Below are positions 12,401 to 23,376 of a stretch of 64,000 bases of DNA, one piece after another. Under the pieces are notes generated by a model. That model ran no database searches. It was not told the origin of the DNA and saw only the letters and a list, made by a program, of their open reading frames with translations. The stretch covers positions 3,672,413 to 3,736,412 of the forward strand of contig CM035361.1 of NCBI GenBank assembly GCA_020137815.1, in the 5' to 3' direction. The DNA comes from Hormiphora californensis. Lineage: Eukaryota; Ctenophora; Tentaculata; Cydippida; Pleurobrachiidae. Position 1 is the first letter of the stretch. The number at the start of each line of letters is the position of its first letter. The translations under genes were made by a program, and so were the position numbers.

Positions 12401-12738
12401 GGAAAAGGAAATCTTTGTGTGGGTCGGAGACAGTAAGTTTACCAAATATTAAGGGTAACCATGGTAACCATGGTAACTAGGACATGGTAACCATGGTAAC
12501 CATGGTAACTTGAATTTCTAAATTTCAACGCCATAGAACAGCTGTTTCCTAATTGGTATATTGATGAATATCCAATGTTACCTTTGCAGACGCGAGTAGT
12601 GAGGAGAAGAAGAACGGAATGGCATACGCCCATACCTACGTCTCCAAGACTGACAGACCACTGAGGAGTATCAGCGTGGTGAACCAGAGACGGGCACACC
12701 ATTGTTACGCCATGATGAACAAGGCGAACACAGCATAG
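9486..12738 (+). CDS. Severin/gelsolin-like actin-binding protein
   Basis: Nine exons give a complete 368-residue protein: 9486-9603, 9822-9939, 10234-10371, 10606-10742, 10957-11093, 11485-11583, 11870-11950, 12303-12432 and 12590-12738. All phases agree and the total is 1107 nt including TAG. Hallmarks of the first gelsolin repeats are clear: [60 protein letters not shown], then a second repeat ([12 protein letters not shown]) and a third ([18 protein letters not shown]). The length fits severin and the short invertebrate actin-modulator proteins, which have three repeats. By family it should be a cytosolic, calcium-dependent actin-severing and capping protein. There is no signal peptide, so a secreted form is unlikely. 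Two of its 5' splice sites (after 9939 and 11583) are duplicated a short way downstream. Confidence 0.93.
9717..9802. mobile_element. Truncated MITE-1 directly upstream of gelsolin exon 2
   Basis: It starts CAAGAACCGACCGAATCAGG, has an internal deletion, and loses its right end at about 9802. Only 19 bp separate it from the start of exon 2 (9822). It makes up most of the second half of the 218-bp intron. Confidence 0.75.
9952..10032. mobile_element. Short insertion flanked by a copy of the exon 2 splice donor
   Basis: The sequence from ATTGCAACCTATTC to CAATGTGGCCA sits between two copies of TACAAGTAAGAGCTAA (about 9935-9951 and 10034-10049). A related sequence (ATTGCAACCTATTCTCGATC ... CAATGTGGCCAA) occurs at about 11672-11720, so it is a dispersed repeat. 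The flanking repeat looks like a 16-bp target duplication and includes the functional donor of gelsolin exon 2. Confidence 0.6.
11107..11169. repeat. Perfect hairpin with 31-bp arms
   Basis: ATATCATATGCCC ... is followed after one base by its complete reverse complement. It starts 14 bp into the intron after gelsolin exon 5. A second, looser hairpin with arms around CTGTTTGGTTT lies at about 11365-11435 in the same intron. Confidence 0.75.
12022..12178. mobile_element. MITE-2 copy (long form) in a gelsolin intron
   Basis: CAGTCGGACCCCGATTTAGT at the left and CGGGGTCCGACTG at the right, flanked by TA. An internal partial duplication of the CCCCGATTTAGTGG block makes it longer than the 95-bp copy at 3468. 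Confidence 0.75.
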
Positions 12739-13778
12739 ATTCTGCAGTGATTGTGCGGTAGTTCTGCGGTAATTCTGCACGGCTAGAACCTTCTGCAATG
12801 ATCTACATGAGAAGTTTGTTCTGGCACGACTTCAAGAACCGGAACTTTAACTTTTTTCACTGTGGCCTGGATCGACCGATATATCGGTTATAGTTCTGAT
12901 CTAGAAGGATCTTGTATCAATCCGATACGAAAGCTGGTGCTTACAATTGTGGATGTGTTTTTTCCTCCAAGCTGATGAATGTAATGTTGAAAAATTTGTA
13001 AAAAATTATATTTGATCGCCTAAAAACGTTTTTTCTTTGTTTTCGCGGATTCTATTTAACATTTTAACAGTTGGTCTTCACAGTCAAAGTAATCACGTCA
13101 GGCACTATAATTAAGGTCTTCCTGAGGCCATGTTCAGGTCCCCCAATGGTAAATCCATGAACATCTTCATGGTCGACCAACTGGGGGACCAACTGGGGGG
13201 AAAACAGTCGTGCCCGAACCTCAGGTTCTGACCGTACTCGCAATCGCTTATTGAGACGCAATCGCTTGAGATACCATGGCGTACTAACTCTTTGGTGTTT
13301 ACTGTATCGAAACAACTCTTGTTCTTTCAAGTGTATCCCCTGCAGCTCACAGAACTCGAGATCTTTCAGAGTTATACTGTAGAACAATATTCATCAAATT
13401 AACTCCTTGATGTAGCCTCCCCACGCCGCTGCATTTCGCGAGTGGCCCCGTGGGTGATTCACTCTTTACACGAATATATTCTTAGCCTCTCTCTGGTTTT
13501 CATTTTTTTGACGTTATGTATGCATGTTGACTTTCGGATCCACTGTCCCTTGTTCCATCGGCAGAATTACGCCGCAGAATTACGCCTTGTGTATACGTTG
13601 GGCCTGATAATGAAAGGCGTAATTCAGCCTAAATCTTGCCGAATTCTACCCATGGAACAAGGATGGAGGTTAGAGTTGGATGTAAATTCCGCTTGGGGTT
13701 TAGATAGCACTATAGCGTCCGCCTATCTCCAGGTATAATTTTGTTCATTGCAGTTCTCACATGCTTTACCCCTAATCT
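12739..13778. other. Region downstream of the gelsolin gene, with an inverted repeat
   Basis: No supported gene. A degenerate inverted repeat at about 13547-13670 has CCTTGTTCCATCGGCAGAAT at the left and a matching GAATTCTACCCATGGAACAA at the right. A MITE-4-like fragment (AACAGTCGTGCCCGAACCTC) lies near 13205. The minus-strand frame at 13064-13387 has no recognisable domain. Confidence 0.45.
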
Positions 13779-14122
<344 letters not shown>

Positions 14123-14863
14123 TGGGCCTCCTGCTGCACGGAAAGTGTTGAATAAGTCAGCGGACAGGTCTGGTTGGATAACGCAATCATATTGTCAATA
14201 TGCTAATATGGTTTCCCTGCCCGGATGCCTTTTGCAAAAAAGCATCTATAGGAGTTTAGGAATGTACGAGTTCGAAGCTTATAATTAACCCTTTGGGGAT
14301 GATAAGCCCCCTGTCGACAGAATTCTCTAAAACTTTCTGGAGACACTCACTTTGAACCTACTTGAACGCAGGAAAAGGAATTTTGGTTCTACCACCTGTA
14401 TTTCTATTGGGTCACCTGTGACCCAATCGTCCCCTAACGCTAAAATAGGAATTGAGATTTTGCCGCTATTTTGCCCGATAACTCGAAAACCGCTCATTTT
14501 AGACCCTATGTTTCTTCTTGCCAGGTTAGACTGTTTTTTCGCGCGCCCCGCCCGCGAACAACTTGTTTTTATAAAATAAAATAAAAGAGTTTGTACAAAA
14601 CAAGTTTCTTCATAACACTTATATAAACCCGGCCATTCTGCACAGTTTGCACACCCTATGGGTCTCTCTATCTCATCTGTAGCCGATTTTAGAATTTCAA
14701 AATTGGCCGAGATGAAAAATTTTCTGAAGGAGCACGGATCTCAAAATTTTTTTCTTCGACTCCCTAAGATGTTGAGATAACAATGATGGATTCGGTTAGT
14801 CGCTAGCACCTGTTTAAAAAATGCCGTTTTAGACTTTTATTTCCTTTAAATAATGTAAATAAT

Positions 14864-15884
14864 GTGAAACGACAATGTGGACTGATGCTGAAGAACCTCT
14901 GGCAAGTTAACAAGTGCCTAGACAAGAGTACTAAGATCCTTCTTGTAAAGCAGTTGGTGATATCAAAGATTGACTATTGTAATATCTTGTACTATGGACT
15001 GCCACAACGAATCCTTCAAAATCTACAGAAGACTCTGAACTCCTGTATACGGTTTGTCTTTAATCTGAATGGTCATCAAGATGATTACATGGAGTATTTC
15101 AGAGAGGCTCACATTCTTCCGATACAGCAGAGATTAACTTTTAAGGCATGCCTGCTGGCTTACAAGATTGTTCGAGGAACTGCCCCTAGGTACTTGTTGG
15201 ATCTGGTACCTAGGGATGAGGAATATGGATCACTGAGGATGGCGAGGGCTACAACTGTTCCAGACTTTTTCCGGCTAAAATATCCCAAACTGTCAAGTAT
15301 CAATGCAAACTCGAAGTTGCGTCGAAGAAGACTTTCGGTGTTTCTTCCTGACGTATGGAATGATCTCCCCCTTGAGCTCAGATCAGTTCATCCTGTTGAT
15401 CTGTTTAAGACAAGACTAAAGACAAGGTTATTTCAGGAGGCATTCGGATCTGCTTCAGAGTTGTAATCGGAGGTGTCCTATCCTTCCCCTTTCCCGTGTC
15501 GAGCAGACAATTCTAGCATAGCAATTCCTTACTATTTCCCTTCCTAGGGCTATTATAGCAGGGGGGCTGCTGATGCAGTTGAGCTGACTTTTGTTTGTAG
15601 CATGAGGGCTGCTGGCTCTGTTTCTTTATCCCGATTTATAGTCTGTTATTTAATTGCAGCTAACAAGTTGTTTTCCAGAAGTTTATGTGTCCCGTTTTTC
15701 CTTAGGCTTTTTTCAATTTTTTGGAGTATATAATCAGTAGATGTGTCTATTTTGTTCTAAGTGAGTCAGGATATTAACAATCTTGGTGTACCGCTCTGAA
15801 TCTGGGCAGTGTTGGACTCATGTCAATGATCCAGCCCTGTCTGGACTGAGCGGTATACTAAAAACCCTTTATTATTATTATTAT
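14864..15884 (+). mobile_element. 5'-truncated non-LTR retrotransposon (CR1/L2-like 3' end)
   Basis: An open frame at 14864-15466 encodes about 200 residues resembling the C-terminal end of LINE reverse-transcriptase ORFs: SKIDYCNILYYGLP, LQKTLNSCIRFVFN, ILPIQQRLTFKACLLAYK, GTAPRYLLDL, LPDVWNDLPLELRS and FKTRLKTRLF. The catalytic reverse-transcriptase domain is missing, so the copy is dead. The 3' end is a short (ATT)n run at about 15870-15886, as seen in CR1/L2-type elements that end in microsatellites. Confidence 0.85.
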
Positions 15885-15887
15885 TAT

Positions 15888-16298
15888 CTTTCAAGACAAG
15901 ACTGAAGACCCGACTGTTTATGGAGGCATTTGGGTCGTCGGAAGGTGTAAGTACTCCTTAGGACTTGTTTTCAGTTTTTTCATTCCTTTTCGTTTGGAAC
16001 AGTTTGTATCGGATTTTTAATCAGCATTTTTCTGAGGGTTTGAAGCACGAGTGGATATTGTGTGAAGCAGTGTGAATTTGATCTATACAGGATTATTTTG
16101 GGACTTTTATCCATTTAAGTCAGTGATTGTCATCAGTTTTTCCCCACATTATGTGAGCCGTTTTAATTCAGTTTTTCCAAGTTGGTCTTCTAAGAGAGTG
16201 TTTTTTCTAACTTTGTATCCCGCTCTGATTGCCGTCAGTGGTAGTAGTTATATTTTGATCTGCTGCCCCTGGACGGTATGGGCGGAATATAAGTACGT

Positions 16299-16330
<32 letters not shown>

Positions 16331-16331
16331 T
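15888..16331 (+). mobile_element. Second LINE 3' end
   Basis: It opens with CTTTCAAGACAAGACTGAAG, encoding the same FKTRLKTRLF tail as the first copy. It continues through a related 3' untranslated region (GGACGGTATGGGCGGAATAT) and ends in (ATT)n at about 16300-16331. It appears to have inserted into, or been joined to, the microsatellite tail of the first copy. Confidence 0.75.
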
Positions 16332-16417
16332 AGAAATGCTCGTAAAATGCAAATTTCTGTTTTAGCGTTAGGGGACGATTGGGTCACAGGTGACCCAGCA
16401 CTTTGGAGGCCCCTGAG

Positions 16418-17286
16418 CAGTGGCGTAGCCAGGGTATGTGCAAACGTGCATTGCACTACCTGAGCGCTACCAACTGCACTACCTCAAATTTTCCTGGTGT
16501 GCACTACCACGCCTAAATTTTGATCAAAATTGCACTACTTCGGAGTTCGATAGGATATAAACGTTTGAGATGTAATGTACGACACTGAATCCCAAACAAA
16601 TAGAGATAAAGCACAAAGAACGAGAAAAAGAGAGGGGTTCAGGTGACAAGTTTGTAGAGAGCAATCGCCAGTACCATGCGTTCCATGCCTCGATGGGATA
16701 ACAGCACAACACCCAATTGCTAGGATTGTGCAATCCATGGTGTATTACCCTTCTTGGTTTGCGTGATTGTGTTCAGATTGTTCTCAGATTGTCAAAATTG
16801 ACAAAAATCGGGAAAAATTTCCGGGGGGCTTCGCCACATGCTCCCACCAGAACCCTGTCCCTGGACCCTGGTTTGTCTCCTTCATATTGTTTGAATTATT
16901 GTTTTCAAATTGCTCTCAGATTGTCAAAATTGACAGACATCAGGAAAAATTTCCGGGGGCTTTGCCCCACACCCCCACCAGGGCTTGTAATCCCTGGACC
17001 CTGCTCGTGGGTGCTTTGTCCCCGTCATATTGCCCGAATTATTATTTTCAAATTGATCTCAGATTGTCAAAATTGACAAAAATTAGGAAAAATTTCCTGG
17101 GGCTCCGCCCCACGACCCCGCCGGGGCTTGCAATTCCTGGACCCTGCTCGTGGGGGCTGTGCCTCCTTCATATTGTATAAAATTGCTCTCAGATTGTCAA
17201 AAATCGGTAAAATTTTCCGTCATTAAAGGTGCACTACTTCAAATTCTTAATGCACTACCATGCTCGAAACCCTGGCTACGCCACTG
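16418..17286. mobile_element. Non-autonomous hAT-type element with 8-bp target duplication
   Basis: The 18-bp terminal inverted repeats CAGTGGCGTAGCCAGGGT and its complement bound an 869-bp element. The target duplication CCCCTGAG is exact (16410-16417 and 17287-17294), and 8 bp is the hAT signature. Inside are about four diverged copies of a unit of roughly 130-150 bp containing TCAGATTGTCAAAATTGACA and a GGACCCTG block. No transposase frame is present. Confidence 0.9.
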
Positions 17287-17484
17287 CCCCTGAGAGGCAC
17301 AAAACTTAAAATATCGCCCTGAAACTTTACCCCGGGGTTAACTCATCCAAATATTCAATTTAGATCGATGAGATAAACGGGACGTGGATAAAGCTTCCCT
17401 CGTTACCTGCAGCTCGCAAAGCTGACTCTGAAATAGAGTCCATCCTGTGCTCGGCATTACTCAACTGGAACCTTTTCCTCTTAG

Positions 17485-18063
17485 CCACCGTTGCTAAGGA
17501 CTCCATTCCACCTTTGGTAAGGACTCCATCCCACCGTTGCTAAGGACTCCATCCCACCGTTGCTAAGGACTCCATCCCACCGTTGCTAAGGACTCCATCC
17601 CACCGTTGCTAAGGACTCCATCCCACCGTTGCTAAGGACTCCGTCCCACCGTTGCTAAGGACTCCATCACACCGTTGCTAAGGACTCCATCCCACCGTTG
17701 CTAAGGACTTCATCCCACCGTTGCTAAGGACTCCATCCCACCGTTGCTAAGGACTCCATCCCACCGTTGCTAAGGACTCCATCCCACCGTTGCTAAGGAC
17801 TCCATCACACCGTTGCTAAGGACTCCATCCCACCGTTGCTAAGGACTCCATCCCACCGTTGCTAAGGACTCTATCCCACCGTTGCCAAGGACTTTATCAC
17901 ACCGTTGCTAAGGACTCCATCCCACCGTTGCTAAGGACTCCATCCCACCGTTGCTAAGGACTCCATCCCACCGTTGCCAAGGACTCCATCCCACCGTTGC
18001 CAAGGACTCCATCCCACCGTTGCCAAGGACTCCATCCCACCGTTGCTAAGGACTCCATCCCAC
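17485..18063. repeat. 25-bp minisatellite, about 23 units
   Basis: The unit is CACCGTTGCTAAGGACTCCA plus TCCCA. Most copies are identical, with occasional substitutions (TTGCCAAGG, CATCACAC). The last unit degrades into CACCATGGTAAAG, which supplies the ATG used in the next feature. Confidence 0.95.
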
Positions 18064-18064
18064 C

Positions 18065-19852
18065 ATGGTAAAGATTAAAGGAATGGATGGTCCCGTGATC
18101 AGGGTGAATGCCAGTACACCACCACCCCCTCCTACTGACCCCGGTGGGGTAACTCTAGGTGGTATCGGAGGGGGGTTATCGGCTCCTGATCCTACTGGAC
18201 CTGATTTTGATAACAACAATGTGGAACAGAACTGTACTGACGAAGATGGAGAGAAACAACCAGGTATAATATTATGAGTCAGAGTCAGAGGGTTGGGTGG
18301 GGGCCCTTCCTCCCCTCTTGTTGATAGTACAACATGACCGCTATAATAGTGTAGTCTGCATTATCTTATTGAGTCAGAGTAAGCCGGGTATACAATTAAA
18401 GTCATGTACAGTATGACAAACTTTAACTCACTGATCCAAAGTTGAAGCGATATGGGAATTGGTGGAATCACGCAATCCTATAAGAACTAGTTTTAAATAC
18501 CTCAGAACTAGTTTTAAATACCTCATATGACGTTTTTTTCTCACCATAAAAGTTGTAAATCTAATTCCACTTCTAGGGTACTCTAATAGGTCCCTAAAAT
18601 CACCAAAAAAATCCTTCGCGAATTTCGCGGTGAAGAACTTAGGTTTTTGGGGCACGCCCTTTTACCTATGTTTTTAGCCTGTTTTGTAAGACGTAACATG
18701 GCTTAGGAACGGAGTAGAGACAAAACTGAGGGCATTAAAGTGATCAGCGTCCTCGCATTAGTGGGGGTAGAGACCGAAATTAAGTCTCTATCTTTTCAGG
18801 TTAATTAGATAATTGGATAATTAGATGCACACATAACCGTTTTGTGTGCTATATGGTAAAAACCATCATAGGAAACAAGTAGAGATGAAACCGAGGGCAC
18901 CAAAGTGATCAGCGTCTTCGAATTAGTGGGGGTAGGTACCGGAATTAAGTCTATCTCATCTGGTTAATTAGATAATTAGATAATTAGCTTTGCCCATAAC
19001 CGTTTTTGGGCTATATGGCTATAGCCACTTAGGAATGGTTAAGAGACTTTTCACTGGTGCCATTTTGTAGGCAATGGCCAATTTATGGGGGGTCAACGTC
19101 GGACTTTTAAGCTCTATTTCCAACCGTTTAGCCGTTATTTGGCTTTAAATGTGCCCAAAATGGGCAAAAACGGTAAAAAGCCCGATTTTGAGCACCTTTA
19201 GAGCCAAATAACGGCTAAACGGTTGGAAATAGAGCTTAAAAGTCTGACGTCGACCCCCCATAACTTGGCCATTGCCTACAAAATGGCACCCGTGAAAAGT
19301 CTCTAAACCATTCTTAAGTGGCTATAGCTATATAGCCCAAAAACGGTTATGCGCGAAGCTAATTATCTAATTATCTAATTAACCAGATGAGATAGAGACT
19401 TAATTCCGGTGTCTACCCCCACTAATGCGAGGACGCTGATCACTTAAATGCCCTCAGTTTTGTATCTACTCCGTTCCTAAGCCATATTACGTTTTACAAA
19501 GCAGGCTAAAAATATAGGTAAAAGGGCGTGCCCCAAAAACCTAAGTTCTTCACCGCGAAAATCGCGAAGGATTTTTTTGGTGATTCTAGGGACCTATTAG
19601 AGTGCCCTAGAAGTGGAATTAGATTTACAACTTTTATGGTGAATTTTGATCTACATCCGACATCATATGACTGGCCTATTCAGCCAAAGAAAATTCTCTT
19701 TCCCCACTCAGGCCACATTGGGAGCGCCAACAAGGCGTTAGCGATTCTCCGGAAGGCTGTTATTGGAAGTCGGACCTTCAAGGCCCAACGATCACCACTT
19801 CTTCTGCGCAATAGATATCGCAATTTTGAGGAAATTCCCAGTCAGAATGAAA
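18065..19852 (+). CDS. Unrecognised gene, two exons seen (3' end not found)
   Basis: Exon 18065-18260 starts at an ATG directly after the minisatellite. It encodes a Pro/Gly-rich stretch (STPPPPPTDPGG, GGIGGGLSAPD) ending DEDGEKQP in phase 1. Exon 19712-19852 begins after TCCCCACTCAG and continues in the right phase with GHIGSANKALAILRKAVIGS, RSPLLLRNRYRNFEEIP and SQNE, then a GTAAGT donor. Codon-by-codon openness and matching phases support real coding sequence, but I recognise no family. The intron holds a 1.1-kb foldback. Exons after 19852 were not found; the 25-bp array follows in the next intron. The start codon could instead lie in an unseen upstream exon. Confidence 0.5.
18545..19640. 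mobile_element. Giant foldback element (family FB-A)
   Basis: The left arm (about 18545-19155) and right arm (about 19180-19640) are reverse complements centred near 19168. The left arm carries two copies of a block containing ATTAGTGGGGGTAG and GATAATTGGATAATTAG; the right arm has one, so the arms differ by about 155 bp. No transposase. The block motifs recur in the foldback at 36.0-38.2 kb. Confidence 0.85.
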
Positions 19853-19868
19853 GTAAGTGAAAACTTGC

Positions 19869-19949
19869 TATAGCGTGTCATTGGTGACATAGACACCTGA
19901 CACGACCGAGATTGTGCGGGGGGTCGCGCCATGTGTCTATGTCACCAAA
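19869..19949. mobile_element. MITE-3, short copy
   Basis: About 80 bp with ends TTGGTGACATAGACACC and GTGTCTATGTCACCAA, matching the ends of the 636-bp element at 34318. The interior is a short GC-rich stem. Confidence 0.7.
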
Positions 19950-20512
19950 GTGAAGACTAGATCTAGTGGGAGGGGTGGGGACTAGATTTGGGAGTCGGGT
20001 GAATAGATCTGGGTGGGAAGGGTGGTGACTAGATTTGGTGGGAGGGTGACTGGATTTGGGGGTGGGGACTAGATCTAGTGGGAGGGTGGGGACTGGATCT
20101 GGTGGGAGGGGTGGGGACTGGATCTGGTGGGAGGGGTGGGGACTGGATCTGGTGGGAGGGGTGGGGACTGGATCTGGTGGGAGGGGTGGGGACTGGATCT
20201 GGTGGGAGGGGTGGGGACTGGATCTGGTGGGAGGGGTGGGGACTGGATCTGGTGGGAGGGGTGGGGACTAGATCTGGTGGGAGGGGTGGGGACTAGATCT
20301 GGTGGGGGGAGGGGGGTGGGGGACTAGATCTGGTGGGAGGGGTGGGGACTAGATTTGGGAGTCGGAACTGGATCTGGGATTGGGGCCGGGGTATGGGACT
20401 AGACTAGTGGCAGGGGTGGGGGACTAGATCTAGTGTGAGGGTGGAGGACTAGATCTAGTGCGTGGGAGAGGATGGGGACTAGATTTGGGGGTAGGGGGCT
20501 AGATCTGGCGGC
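19950..20512. repeat. 25-bp G-rich minisatellite
   Basis: About 20 units of GGGGACTGGATCTGGTGGGA plus GGGGT. The units are near-identical at about 20080-20300 and diverged at both edges. The Gly/Asp/Trp-rich frames across it are repeat artefacts. Confidence 0.93.
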
Positions 20513-23376
20513 CGCAAGGTTTTTTTTTCAAAGCTATTATTAAGCATCAGGAATCAATAGTTTATTTAAAGAAATTATGGTATATCGCAATTAGATTATT
20601 TACATTCAATTGACTTGCAACGTAATATTTTTCACACATACACATAAAGTTAAAAACGGACGGAAATAAAATTAATTGCAAATTCTCTCTCTCTGAAAAC
20701 ACACAGCAATCCATATATAAATTGATGTCAGATCAGATATGTTTGACTCGCTGATCTCTATACTGTAAGGTTCAAGTCAGTGCCAAATATTTGAGATTGA
20801 CTCGCACAGTTCAAGTTTCAGCTTGCACTGAATATATTTGGAGCTCTTAATTGTCAGACTAATATTGTCCTAACTCCTCCACCACCACTACTGCCACTAC
20901 TACTACCCCGTGTTGACGAAGAAGAGTCTAATGAAGATGAACTAGGCGGGGGAATCCTCGGCAGAATCTTCTTTCTTGCCAGAACCTTCTCTTTCCGTTT
21001 TACCACACACACCACACTGACGCCCTCATCTTCCTTCGGGTGTGGCGATCTTCGGCGAGTCATCCGAGGGCTGGTGGTTTTGTTGTCTGGCCGCTTGCAG
21101 CACCGTCCTCCCCGGTCCCGTTTCAGTTTTCCACCCGATCGTATTAGTTTCGTGTCTGGGGAAGGCGAGGGAGGCCTGGTGGAGAGATAGATGGGTGTTA
21201 GAATTGGGGAGAGAGATGGGTGTTAGAATTGGGGAGAGATATGGGTGTTAGAGTTGGGGAGGGAAGGGATTAGAGTTTGTAGTCGGGGGAAGAAGAGTTT
21301 CGGGATGTCACAAATCCACATGAAAAGTTATGCCCTGGTACCTTACAATATAATATCTCGGGTTGTACTTGTAATTAGTATGTTAAAACTCCGTGCCTTA
21401 CTCTACTATTACTCAACAATTAGATACCCCGTCAACGATTAGATATTATCTTGTATCTACCTTGTGTCTGTCAACTTATACTCAGTCGATATCGTTTATA
21501 TACATATCGTGAGCTTAGATCTGATATCATTCGGGGTATCTACTTATCTTAAGGGGTCTGCAGTCTGCACACAGGATTGTACAATTAAGAGAGAGTTATC
21601 AGAATTTCCCCATGGTCGCGTGTTCTCGCTGCTGGACCCCCTTTATATGATCCGTTGACAAGCGTTTGTTTAAAACTGTACAACGATGGACGACTGATCA
21701 CTGTCGATATCAGTTGCAGTTTGACGGCAAACCAGTTCTACTAAAATCAAGAATTACATATGCTGTACTATTAAAACTGTACATTTTGGCATGAAATAAA
21801 ACCACACAGATCCACATCCACACGAATTGCCAAATGCCAATTAATGAACCGCAAAAAATACATGCAATTGCACATAAAGTGTGTCCGCGCAGATCTGCAT
21901 CAATGTATCAAGGCCGAGAAAATTTAGGGTAAAGTTAATTTGATCTTGGAAGTATTGGATTTTGTAAAGTTTAAGATCAGCTGTGATATGAAGCGTTGAA
22001 ACCTTTCTAAGTTAAGAGTGTTGACACGTCGACGTATATTATACCGAACTAATTGACCCGAAAGTGATATGGAATGGATTGAAAGTGATCCCCTAGGAGC
22101 TGTTTCATGCTATGAAAATTCCGTAATGGTACTTATTTGATCCCAAACTTGACTTGTTTCTCTATCACAACGATAAACCAAAAAGACGGAAATCCCCAGT
22201 ATCGTAGGTTTCTTTTTTTTTGTAACTTGACGAACATCTTGAACAAGCTAATGCTAAAACACAAAACAATTATTCCAAGCGATAAAAAAATATCGGTATT
22301 GCTCGAGATTAAAAAGAATCGAACAAAAATAAGATAATCGAGACAAAGAAATGTTGCTGGCACGAGTTCATGCAACAATAATTGTAGTTCTGCCCTCAAC
22401 TTAGTCAATTTGCTTAGCCGCAAATCTTCAAACCGTGTTTGACTTTGAGGACAACAGAGATCTGCTTGGAAATTAAAACAGACCATGGGGAGTGGGAAAT
22501 AAAGTATAAAGGAGTATAAGGAGAGACATCTTTGTCGTAGTATATAGAAGTGGTAAAGAAGTTAGGAACAACGATTAATATTGGTACTTATCCCATTACC
22601 CGCCCACGCGGAAGAGAAAAAAGATAGAAAGATAGAGAGATAAAAACTAAAAAGATAGAAAGATAGCGACGCTGGCATTCATGATGTGATCCTGAACAGA
22701 AAAAAAAAACTCAAATTTTAGTTCCTGGGAGTTTATTCATGAAACAAACGTCAATTCAAAATTAATTTCACCTCAAAAGAGAGAAATAATTATATCCGGC
22801 TCAAATTCAGATATATGTTATGCTTTTAGGTCATAACTTTTAGGTCATAACTTTTATTTCGATCATTTATGTGCTCTAATTTTCCATCCATCAGCCTAGT
22901 TCTATCATTTTTTCATCTTGTACACTATCTTTGTCTCTATACGGTAAGATGAGGTGTCGAGCTGTGATTAATATATCATCACTTTTAGGAGGGGAGCGTG
23001 ACATAAATTGTTAAGAAGTAAAACGGATGAAATAATCGTTTAGGAAAAAGTTAATTGACATTTTTATATCTTAGTTCTTCCCTGTGCAAAATTGGGTTGT
23101 GCAATAAAAATAATAAACAGTTTCGGGAATAAGCCAAACACAGCTGTTTTCAAAAGTTCAAACAAATTATTTTATTGAAATGTATTATTGAAATATTTTT
23201 GAAAGGTATGAAATAACTTATGATATGTTCATCAGAATACAAGTTATTTATACAAATTAATAAAATATCATTGTTTTATCGTCTTATGGAGATTACGTAA
23301 CTTTCACTGTCAGTCATTTCCCCAATGCATATCCACGCGGCTGGCTTCAAATTCTTTATAGGGGATTGGGATGCGA
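20513..23376. other. No supported gene
   Basis: A minus-strand open stretch at 20854-21063 reads as a Ser/Gly-rich tail (SSSSLDSSSSTRGSSSG) with a possible acceptor. I could not link it to upstream exons, so I do not call it a gene. The rest is AT-rich non-coding sequence, with a GATAGAAAGATAG stretch near 22625-22670. Confidence 0.4.

Larger units (their letters stand above)
14408..16397. mobile_element. Inverted-repeat pair enclosing LINE fragments
   Basis: TGGGTCACCTGTGACCCAAT at 14408 is repeated in reverse complement ending at 16397. The similarity extends about 55 bp inward through the CGTCCCCTAACGCTAAAA block. The ends may be the arms of one element invaded by LINEs, or two oppositely oriented solo copies. 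The core GGGTCACCTGTGACCC is itself a palindrome. Confidence 0.6.

Noticed and set aside
20056-20327. Repetitive Gly/Asp/Trp frames
   Set aside because: Overlapping frames of the same 25-bp minisatellite.
20854-21063. Minus-strand Ser/Gly-rich open stretch as a terminal exon
   Set aside because: A possible acceptor exists, but no upstream exon in phase could be found and the composition is low in complexity.
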